Origin: DASSFZ01 sp036514635
GTDB lineage: Bacteria > Chloroflexota > Anaerolineae > Fen-1058
Assembly: GCA_036514635.1 (NCBI GenBank)
Contig: DATBWU010000233.1
Coordinates: 1 to 10,477, forward strand
Reading direction: 5' to 3'
Length of the DNA: 10,477 nt
Shown here: positions 1 to 4,545 of the stretch, in pieces
How positions within the stretch are numbered: position 1 is the stretch's first letter
How the letters are laid out: every line of letters begins with the position of its first letter
Notes under the pieces: generated by a model
The model's database searches: none
Told to the model about the DNA's origin: nothing
Seen by the model: only the letters and a program-made list of their open reading frames with translations
Translations under genes and position numbers: made by a program

Positions 1-391
1 TCGCGACTGATTCCTTCCACTCCAGTCCTGCCCAGCGGCTCGCTGTTCCCATCCGGCCGACTCTTCGCGCCTCACGCCCCTGACTCGCTTCTTGCCGATC
101 CGCTGCGTTACCGCCTCAGCGACGACTTTCCGAGATCACTCCCTCCGCTACGGCCTGGCCGCTGCCCCGCAAACGCCAGCATTTTGAGACGTGGCCGCAG
201 CCCCTCTGCCCCGGCCTGAACCGGCGGCCTCAGCCCATTGGACGCAACCCTCGGCCGTATAGATCGGTCCACCACCGTTATCTATGAACGCGCCCAGTTG
301 TTGGCACTTCCTGCACCCGGAGCGACATCCCGCGAACAGTCTGCTCGTCGCTGTGCCGATGGCGCAGTTCAAACCACGATCTCGCAACCAC
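1..391. other. Stretch downstream of the integrase, no supported gene
   Basis: No gene can be supported here. The only notable open frame is on the minus strand, 148-423. Its ATG lies inside the last codons of the integrase gene and it would encode 91 residues with several cysteines, including a C-x3-C-x2-C cluster near residues 32-39. Its codon use is unbiased, with AGA, AGG, CGA and ATA all present, and I recognise no family, so it is probably a chance frame. The plus-strand frames across this stretch look like shadows of the recombinase. If the island model is right, this side leads towards the other end of the element. Confidence 0.4.
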
Positions 392-1303
392 TTATCCTTC
401 CACGCGCCGCGGCACGTAGGCATACGTCACCTCTGTCCGGCGTGGATTGTGCCCCAGCCACTGCGCCAGTTCGCGACGCGCTTCTGGTTCGGTGTAGCCC
501 ATTGCCTCCTTGATTGCGACGAACTCGCACGCCGCTGTGGCGCGAAATCCATGTACGCCTCGCCGATGAATGCCAAGCGCATCGCAGCCCAGCCGGACAC
601 AGCGCCGGAGTCCTTCTTTCCAGAGTCTGCCTTGTCCCTCTTTCAAAAACACGAAGCGGCGATGTAACGTCAGCTCCTGCAGCACACCCCCGTGTAACAC
701 TGGAATCCGCCGGGTGCGCCCGCCTTTCCCAATCAGTTCGACCAGGTTCTCCGCCGCGAAGACCTTGTCAGACCGCAGGTGCAGCGTCTCGTCAATCCGA
801 GCACCGCTGGATAGGATGAACCGCAACGCCTGGCCGTACTCCGTGTTACGTCCATCAATCCATTCGCCGATTGCTCTGGCCTCGTCCGGCGCGTATGGGC
901 CGCGAGGCGGATTCCTGCCATTTACCTGCCAATCCTTTGGCACGATGGCTTCCGTGATCCAGTTCATGGCGCGAAGACCCTCCTGAAGTTTTAGTAGTGT
1001 GGCTATCAGCGTGCGCACGGTGTCCGGCGTGCAGGTCTCTGATTTCTCCGCGAGGTACTCGGCAACCATCTCTTCATCGACCTTGCGGAACAGGCGCAGA
1101 TTGGGGTAGTGCTCGCCGAGCCAGTTGGTGAAGTTGATGGCCCGGTCGAACACCGTGTTCTTGTACCCGTAGCTGAACAAGCCAGCCACGGCTTCACCGG
1201 GTTGCCAACCCTGTGCCTTCTTCGCCTGATACTTGGATTCCCCGATGCAGTCAATCGCGCTGAGTGCGCGGTGAATCTGTCCTCGCCAAGAAGGTTTGCT
1301 CAA
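392..1303 (-). CDS. Tyrosine recombinase / phage-type integrase
   Basis: This is a 303-residue site-specific recombinase of the tyrosine (phage integrase) family, which cuts and rejoins DNA at attachment sites through a covalent 3'-phosphotyrosine. The catalytic set can be read: Arg169 in the GARIDE motif, Lys193 in the beta-hairpin (IGKGGRTRR), His251 and Arg254 (HGFR), His285 (LGH) and nucleophile Tyr294, nine residues after His285 as is usual. Residues about 40-125 form the helical SAM-like core-binding domain. The stretch between HxxR and LGH is longer than in XerC/XerD. The start is TTG (CAA at 1301-1303), supported by a GGAGG ribosome binding site six bases upstream and no better ATG. 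Length and motifs indicate an intact, probably active enzyme. It probably mobilises the surrounding accessory DNA; the tRNA remnant at 3291-3324 is a candidate target, which is inference. Confidence 0.93.
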   Translation of the reverse strand: MSKPSWRGQIHRALSAIDCIGESKYQAKKAQGWQPGEAVAGLFSYGYKNTVFDRAINFTNWLGEHYPNLRLFRKVDEEMVAEYLAEKSETCTPDTVRTLIATLLKLQEGLRAMNWITEAIVPKDWQVNGRNPPRGPYAPDEARAIGEWIDGRNTEYGQALRFILSSGARIDETLHLRSDKVFAAENLVELIGKGGRTRRIPVLHGGVLQELTLHRRFVFLKEGQGRLWKEGLRRCVRLGCDALGIHRRGVHGFRATAACEFVAIKEAMGYTEPEARRELAQWLGHNPRRTEVTYAYVPRRVEG

Positions 1304-1368
1304 GTTGATCCTCCTCGGTCGCCAGGTGCACCTCGGTCACCGGGCACTGGACGTTGAAATCCAGTTAC

Positions 1369-1397
1369 CTCTTAAGAGCTCCGGCCTTGGGAGGCCG
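1369..1397. repeat. Adjacent palindromes upstream of the integrase
   Basis: CTCTTAAGAG at 1369-1378 is a perfect 10-bp palindrome. It is followed directly by a hairpin with arms CGGCCT (1382-1387) and AGGCCG (1392-1397) and a 4-base loop. They lie 65-95 bases upstream of the integrase start and could be an operator or a recombinase binding region. Function is not shown. Confidence 0.45.
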
Positions 1398-1496
1398 TCG
1401 AGCCAGTTGTCTCGTTGAGGTTTCGCCGCCAGATTGCTGCCAGGCGTAAGGTGAGAGGCTCAATCTGCGAAGAGATGCTCCCACCGGAGTGTCCCT

Positions 1497-1519
1497 GATC
1501 GCGGCCACCGCCGGCGATC
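1497..1519. repeat. Hairpin with 9-bp stem and one bulge
   Basis: GATCGCGGC (1497-1505) pairs with GCC (1510-1512) plus GCGATC (1514-1519), leaving the loop CACC and one bulged G. It is one of a group of four hairpins in this gene-free stretch. Confidence 0.4.
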
Positions 1520-1605
1520 GCTCCCCGAATGCTTCCGACGCCGCCCGGGTCAGACGGCGTGTGCGAGTGGGCTCCCGCCGCACATCGCTAAGACGGGTGA
1601 GCAGT

Positions 1606-1652
1606 CGAGCGCCAGGCGCTCGTTTGCAGCTCAATGCTGCGCCAATGCGCAG
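1606..1652. repeat. Two consecutive strong palindromes
   Basis: CGAGCGCC (1606-1613) and GGCGCTCG (1615-1622) form a perfect 8-bp inverted repeat around a single A. Fifteen bases further, CTGCGC (1637-1642) and GCGCAG (1647-1652) form a 6-bp stem with a CAAT loop. Neither is followed by a T tract, so an intrinsic terminator is unlikely. A protein-binding or recombination site is possible but unproven. Confidence 0.45.
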
Positions 1653-1835
1653 GCATAATGAGAACGAATGATAGAAAGCAGACCTGCCCCTATCAAACTC
1701 AAATCAGGGCGAGTCGGCTGTGCATCTGGTGAACAGTATAGGGTGGATTGCAGCCGGCGGCTCCGAAATCCATCCGAGAACTTTCCGAAGCCTTACTCGT
1801 GTAGAATAGGGCTGTCAACCTGTGGGCCCAAATCA

Positions 1836-1844
1836 TGCTATACT
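1836..1844 (+). promoter_or_regulatory. Extended -10 promoter element for the gene at 1867
   Basis: TGCTATACT is an extended -10 element (TG, one base, then TATACT at 1839-1844). No good -35 lies at the usual distance, which is common for extended -10 promoters. Transcription would start near 1851, giving a leader of about 16 bases. This argues for translation from the ATG at 1867 and against the upstream ATG at 1822, which precedes the promoter. Confidence 0.5.
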
Positions 1845-1866
1845 CCAGTTGCAAGCGGGATGGGCT

Positions 1867-2094
1867 ATGAATGACAAACCGGACTTCATCCGGGTCGGTG
1901 GACTGGTTCGGGTCAATGGGTATGTGGGGCGCATCATCGACGTCGCCGAATCGGACACCAGCCTCATGGTGCGGGTGGATTCGGCCAAATGCGCTCGCCG
2001 CTTCCAGAAGCCGGACTGGCTCGACTACACGGCTGCGCCCGACGCGTGGTCGCCAGCAACCCTGGAAGACCTTATGGAAGATGCCGAACACTAG
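1867..2094 (+). CDS. Small hypothetical protein, frame continues past TAG
   Basis: This is a 75-residue protein of unknown function that I do not recognise. Residues 8-38 alternate hydrophobic and polar residues with glycines (RVGGLVRVNGYVGRII, then SLMVRVDS), which suggests a small beta-barrel such as an SH3-like fold. The C-terminal part is acidic and probably helical. Start at ATG 1867 is preferred because of the promoter element just upstream and a weak purine-rich site (GGGATGG). The frame ends with TAG at 2092-2094 but then stays open for 45 more codons of coding-like sequence up to TAA at 2230-2232. The annotated gene may therefore be a truncated version of a protein of about 121 residues. 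It lies between the integrase and a toxin-antitoxin pair and is probably accessory cargo. Confidence 0.6.
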   Translation: MNDKPDFIRVGGLVRVNGYVGRIIDVAESDTSLMVRVDSAKCARRFQKPDWLDYTAAPDAWSPATLEDLMEDAEH

Positions 2095-2232
2095 AAACTG
2101 GCCGCCCGGAAAAGCGCGGAAGCCGTTGAGGAATATGTCAGGCGGGTCGTCACCGAGCTGACAGGCTCACCGATGCGAGGGTTTCTCAAGGGAATTGACC
2201 TGTCGGTTTCGCGCGAGGCCGACCGCGCATAA
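2095..2232 (+). pseudogene. In-frame 45-codon continuation beyond the TAG
   Basis: Read in the same frame as the preceding gene, this segment encodes 45 residues starting KLAARKSAEAVEEYVRRVV and ending in TAA at 2230-2232. The translation is rich in Ala, Glu, Arg and Val with a helical look, as expected of real coding sequence. It has no plausible start of its own: the only ATG, at 2173, would give about 19 residues. The simplest reading is the former C-terminus of the 1867 gene, separated by a nonsense change such as CAG to TAG. A sequencing error or stop-codon readthrough are alternatives. Confidence 0.4.
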
Positions 2233-2234
2233 AC

Positions 2235-2246
2235 GTTGTCGACAAC
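2235..2246. repeat. 12-bp perfect palindrome upstream of the first toxin-antitoxin pair
   Basis: GTTGTCGACAAC is a perfect palindrome 32 bases upstream of the predicted -10 element. Such a site could bind a dimeric regulator, for instance the antitoxin or the toxin-antitoxin complex. Binding is inferred from position only. Confidence 0.4.
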
Positions 2247-2274
2247 TCGTGAACAAACGCAAGCGGCTCATTTG

Positions 2275-2283
2275 TGCTACAAT
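2275..2283 (+). promoter_or_regulatory. Extended -10 promoter of the DUF104/PIN operon
   Basis: TGCTACAAT is an extended -10 element (TACAAT at 2278-2283) without a recognisable -35. It closely resembles the TGCTATACT element before the 1867 gene. Transcription would begin near 2290, leaving a leader of almost 90 bases before the antitoxin ATG. Confidence 0.45.
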
Positions 2284-2323
2284 CTGAACTGAGCAAAGTC
2301 GATGACTGAGGTGTAATAGACAC

Positions 2324-2341
2324 TCGCTCATTATTGAGCGA
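2324..2341. promoter_or_regulatory. Inverted repeat in the leader of the first toxin-antitoxin operon
   Basis: TCGCTCA (2324-2330) and TGAGCGA (2335-2341) form a perfect 7-bp inverted repeat around TTAT. It lies between the predicted transcription start and the antitoxin ribosome binding site. It could act as an operator for autoregulation or as a short RNA hairpin. Confidence 0.45.
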
Positions 2342-2377
2342 TGGAGTCGATATCCAGGCATTAGCAAGGGAAGCACC

Positions 2378-2677
2378 ATGGCAACTGTGACTGCAATCTA
2401 CGAAAACGGCGTTCTGCGCCCACTCACTCCACTGGCGCTGCCGGAACATACCCGTGTCCAGATTCAGGTGCAACCGGTGCCGGCGCCTTCCGATGCTGCG
2501 GTGTATCGTCGGCGTGTTCGAGAGGCATTGGTTGCAGCCGGGCTGAGCGTGCCTGATCCCCAACCCCTTCCGGCTACCCCGTCATTGTCACCTGAACGAC
2601 GCGCCGAGTTGGCCCGTCGATTCTCCACCGGGCGGCCTCTGTCAGAATGGATCATCGCCGAACGTGAAGGACGCTGA
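2378..2677 (+). CDS. DUF104 (AF2212-like) family antitoxin
   Basis: This 99-residue protein is the likely antitoxin partner of the PIN-domain nuclease that follows. Residues 1-32 carry the DUF104 signature, a short beta-rich DNA-binding motif of the form A-IYENGVLRPL-PL-LPE-TRV. Residues about 43-56 (YRRRVREALVAAGL) and 71-99 are helical and charged and would wrap and inhibit the toxin. ATG 2378 is preceded by AGGGA at a normal distance. The TGA stop overlaps the toxin ATG by one base (2677), as expected of a coupled antitoxin-toxin operon. Autorepression is usual for such pairs, and inverted repeats upstream fit that. The family call rests on the N-terminal motif and the neighbour; which PIN partner class this belongs to is less certain. 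Confidence 0.82.
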   Translation: MATVTAIYENGVLRPLTPLALPEHTRVQIQVQPVPAPSDAAVYRRRVREALVAAGLSVPDPQPLPATPSLSPERRAELARRFSTGRPLSEWIIAEREGR

Positions 2678-3141
2678 TGGCCGACTACTATGTCGATAGC
2701 AGCGTGTTGGTCAAGCGGCATGTGGACGAGGCCGGCTCAGCTTGGTTTCGCGCGTTGGCCGATCCGGCGGCAGGCAATCTGATCATCACCACCCGAATTA
2801 GTGCCATCGAAGTGTATAGTGCCCTGAACCGACGCCTGCGTGAGGCCCGTCTTGACCCTGCCGATTACAATCAGATTGCAGACGATTTTGGCGCGCTGTG
2901 TGCGACCGAATACGAACTTATCGAGTTGACTCCTTCGTTGATCGCACGGACTCGCGCCGTGCTGGAGCGCCATCCGTTGCGTGCCTATGATGCCATACAA
3001 CTGGCTTCGGCGCTGGTAGCTGGCGAAGCACTCGCCCAGGCGGGCCTGCCGCCGCTGACATTCCTGAGTGCTGACGATAGATTGCTCAACGCAGCTCAGG
3101 CTTACGGACTCATGACCGACAATCCTAACCGGTATCCATAG
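2677..3141 (+). CDS. PIN-domain ribonuclease toxin (VapC-like)
   Basis: A 154-residue PIN-domain protein, predicted to be a magnesium-dependent endoribonuclease that inhibits growth by cleaving RNA when not neutralised by its antitoxin. The acidic active-site residues are in place: Asp7 in YYVDSSVLVK, Glu45 in ISAIEVYSAL, Asp105 in RAYDAIQLA, and Asp133/Asp134 in FLSADDRLL. The length is slightly above the usual 130-145 residues. The ATG overlaps the antitoxin stop by one base, so the two are almost certainly co-translated. Nothing suggests inactivation. The RNA target cannot be read from sequence. It lies on the inner side of the tRNA remnant and so is probably cargo of the integrated element. 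Confidence 0.9.
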   Translation: MADYYVDSSVLVKRHVDEAGSAWFRALADPAAGNLIITTRISAIEVYSALNRRLREARLDPADYNQIADDFGALCATEYELIELTPSLIARTRAVLERHPLRAYDAIQLASALVAGEALAQAGLPPLTFLSADDRLLNAAQAYGLMTDNPNRYP

Positions 3142-3276
3142 TGTCCTGCAGTCGGGCGACCTTCAGTGCTTGACTCCGGATGATCGGATTGTCATTCTCC
3201 ACCGCAGGCGTTTGTATTGGAGTGGGCCGCGTACGGATCAGCTCGCTGTGGTCGACAAAAATGTGCCTATACAGAG

Positions 3277-3310
3277 TTTGAACCCGAAACGTAGGGGCCG
3301 TGGGTTCAAA
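3277..3310. repeat. 9-bp inverted repeat involving the tRNA T loop
   Basis: TTTGAACCC (3277-3285) is the exact reverse complement of GGGTTCAAA (3302-3310), which is the T stem-loop of the tRNA remnant. The arms are 16 bases apart. The outer arm lies on the side where the 5' half of the tRNA is missing, so it is probably element-derived and may form a recombinase binding arm. Confidence 0.45.
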
Positions 3311-3324
3311 TCCCACCACCCCGA
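3291..3324 (+). other. 3' remnant of a tRNA gene, candidate attachment site
   Basis: The sequence reads as the 3' part of a tRNA: a variable region, T stem GTGGG (3300-3304), T loop TTCAAAT, T stem CCCAC (3312-3316), 3' acceptor strand CACCCCG (3317-3323) and discriminator A3324, with no encoded CCA. The matching 5' acceptor strand CGGGGTG is absent from the 80 bases upstream, and no anticodon arm with U33 can be folded, so this is not a functional tRNA. The acceptor strand and A discriminator best fit tRNA-Pro. Integrating elements typically leave such a 3' fragment on the side next to the native terminator. The intact tRNA would then lie beyond the left end of the window on the plus strand. 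Confidence 0.7.
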
Positions 3325-3360
3325 CTTTTGGGGGCGATTTTTATCCCAAATCGTACCCGA

Positions 3361-3401
3361 AACAGAACGGCCCTCCATGTCAAATGGAGGGCCGTTCTGT
3401 T
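3361..3401. terminator. Perfect 18-bp hairpin after the tRNA remnant
   Basis: The arms at 3361-3378 and 3384-3401 are perfectly complementary over 18 bp with the loop GTCAA. The stem is GC-rich in its middle (CGGCCCTCC pairing with GGAGGGCCG). There is no long T tract, only TTCTGTT on the 3' side, so it is either a weak or factor-assisted terminator or a bidirectional one. Its place 36 bases behind the tRNA 3' end suggests the native terminator of the original tRNA gene. It also insulates the promoter of the next operon. Confidence 0.75.
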
Positions 3402-3453
3402 GCTCACAGCGGTTGTTCAGATCGGTCTCGGCCATGATGCCATACATCTCACG

Positions 3454-3482
3454 TTGACAAGCCCCGGAACCCGCGTTATACT
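3454..3482 (+). promoter_or_regulatory. Sigma70-type promoter of the AbrB/PIN operon
   Basis: Consensus TTGACA at 3454-3459 and TATACT at 3477-3482 are separated by an ideal 17 bases. Transcription should start near 3489, about 30 bases before the antitoxin ATG. This is the best promoter in the window. Confidence 0.85.
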
Positions 3483-3502
3483 TTTGACCGATGGAGTATA
3501 AC
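3475..3502. promoter_or_regulatory. Operator overlapping the -10 of the AbrB/PIN operon
   Basis: GTTATACT (3475-3482) and AGTATAAC (3495-3502) form a perfect 8-bp inverted repeat with a 12-base spacer. The left arm contains the -10 hexamer and the right arm lies just past the transcription start. Occupancy by an AbrB-type antitoxin-toxin complex would block transcription, the standard autoregulation of VapBC-type operons. Confidence 0.75.
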
Positions 3503-3518
3503 ACGAGAGGAGGTTGGT

Positions 3519-3755
3519 ATGTCGCTCGCCACTATCTCATCCAAGGGCTGGGTCGTGATCCCTGCTGAACTGCGAAAGAAATACGATCTGAAAACAGGCA
3601 CACAGGTGGTCTTGGTCGATTATGGTGGCGTTCTCGCGATCGTGCCGGCGCTGTCCAACGTCGTGAAGGAATCAGCCGGGCTCCTCAAGTCTGGGTCATC
3701 ATTGACCAAGGCACTGCTTGCCGAACATGCCGAGGAGCGCAAGCGTGAGCGTTAA
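3519..3755 (+). CDS. AbrB/MazE-type antitoxin (VapB-like)
   Basis: A 78-residue antitoxin with an N-terminal SpoVT-AbrB swapped-hairpin DNA-binding domain at residues about 3-45. The hallmark run is ATISSKGWVVIPAELRKKYDLKTG, given here in shortened form: ISSKGWVVIPAELRKKY followed by a G-T-VVLVD strand. Residues about 46-78 are a charged helical tail expected to bind and cover the toxin active site. The ATG follows a strong AGGAGGT site (3508-3514). The 3' end overlaps the preferred toxin start at 3745 by 11 bases. The inverted repeat across the -10 region is the likely binding site for autorepression. The gene appears complete. Confidence 0.9.
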   Translation: MSLATISSKGWVVIPAELRKKYDLKTGTQVVLVDYGGVLAIVPALSNVVKESAGLLKSGSSLTKALLAEHAEERKRER

Positions 3756-4164
3756 ACCGGCGCGCTACGTGCTGGATAGTTTCGCTTTGTTGGCGCATCT
3801 CCAGGCAGAACCGGGCGGTTCCCGCGTGCAGGCTGTGCTGGGCCGGGCCAGCAAGGAACAGACGGAGGTATTTCTTTCGGTCATCAACTACGGCGAATGC
3901 ATCTACATCACGGAACGCGAACATGGCTTAACGGCGGCACACAGCCTGATTGCCATAGTTGACCAAATGCCACTCACCATCGTCGAAGCCGATCGCAAGC
4001 TCACTTTTGCCGCCGCGCACCTGAAAGCCCACTACGCGATTGCCTACGCTGATGCGTTCGCTCTTGCCTTGGCACAGGAGCAGCAGGCCACTCTCCTCAC
4101 CGGCGATCCGGAGTTTCAAGCCGTGCAGCATCTCGCGGAGATCGAGTGGCTACCCCAGCCTTGA
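3745..4164 (+). CDS. PIN-domain ribonuclease toxin (VapC-like)
   Basis: A 139-residue PIN-domain toxin, predicted to cleave RNA and be inhibited by the AbrB-type protein encoded just before it. Active-site acids with this start are Asp11 (YVLDSFALL), Glu51 (NYGECIYI), Asp103 (AYADAFALAL) and Asp121 (LLTGDPEF). GTG 3745 is chosen because GAGGAG lies eight bases upstream and because the protein then begins shortly before the first PIN strand, as in the family. Alternatives are ATG 3727 and TTG 3718, which lack a good ribosome binding site. The overlap with the antitoxin gene indicates coupled translation. It differs clearly from the other PIN toxin, so the two modules are not a recent duplication. 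Confidence 0.9.
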   Translation: MSVKPARYVLDSFALLAHLQAEPGGSRVQAVLGRASKEQTEVFLSVINYGECIYITEREHGLTAAHSLIAIVDQMPLTIVEADRKLTFAAAHLKAHYAIAYADAFALALAQEQQATLLTGDPEFQAVQHLAEIEWLPQP

Positions 4165-4209
4165 ATCTCTTCGGGTGATATTGCGCCGAACTCGGTCTGG
4201 CGAGCCCCA

Positions 4210-4539
4210 TCAGTTCTTAGACAGGTGTGCTGTCCAATCGTGGCAGGAGTTCGAGCAGTCGGCTTTGATGTGATCCTTGTCTACGCCAGTCGTGCCAGTC
4301 CCCTGTCCCAACTGCGCAATCCGTTCCTGCATATCCTTGTCGCTCAGCACAGCGTAGATCGAATCGGCGATGTCGATGCTGCCATGCATGGGGTTCATCG
4401 ACACAGCCTTCAGGTTGCTAATCTCCTGCGCCGCTTGGGGTCCAAAGACGGTGTGCCCCTGCCGCAACTTGTGCGGCGAGTGATAGGTCACGCCGGCCCG
4501 CCGCATGAGTGGAGACTGTGATGATGTACGACTATCGCT
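4210..4539 (-). pseudogene. C-terminal stump of a second tyrosine recombinase
   Basis: The open frame encodes the end of a tyrosine recombinase different from the one at 392-1303. Counting from the ATG at 4506, His12 and Arg15 (SPHKLRQGH) are the HxxR pair, and His41 (NPMHGS) and Tyr51 (DSIYAVLS) are the late histidine and the nucleophile. The form LKAVSMNPMH...YAVLS is typical of a recombinase subfamily. The helical N-terminal domain, the first catalytic Arg and the Lys hairpin are missing: an in-frame TGA lies at 4540-4542, and three bases further the reductase gene ends. An inactive remnant, about one third of a full gene, is the best reading. It marks an earlier integration at this place. 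Confidence 0.75.
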
Positions 4540-4545
4540 TCACGG

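Larger units (their letters stand above)
1304..1866. other. Gene-free stretch rich in short inverted repeats
   Basis: No credible gene is seen in these 563 bases; the open frames present have no recognisable family or ribosome binding site. The stretch holds several short inverted repeats, listed separately, and a direct repeat CCTCGGTC at 1313-1320 and 1331-1338. It also holds an extended -10 element for the gene at 1867. Because it lies immediately upstream of the integrase, it may contain the integrase promoter and recombinase binding sites. No clear -35/-10 pair for the integrase was found. Confidence 0.5.

Noticed and set aside
1365..1634. Arg-rich 89-residue minus-strand frame
   Set aside because: The composition reflects GC-rich palindromes, there is no good ribosome binding site and no family was recognised.
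1304..1866. Integron attI/attC sites next to the recombinase
   Set aside because: I saw no matched RYYYAAC and GTTRRRY core pair, and the recombinase does not show an integron-integrase-specific insertion that I can recognise.
1668..1874. 68-residue plus-strand frame before the small gene
   Set aside because: It lacks a ribosome binding site, runs through the predicted promoter and overlaps the start of the better supported gene.
3248..3324. Complete tRNA gene
   Set aside because: No 5' acceptor strand complementary to CACCCCG, no D arm, and the only hairpin in the anticodon position lacks U33.
3238..3504. Minus-strand frame with WWDLNPRPLRFG, and the overlapping frame with GFEPTAPTF at 3125-3319
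   Set aside because: These are antisense readings of the tRNA remnant. DLNPRP and GFEPT peptides are a well-known annotation artefact of translated tRNA complement.
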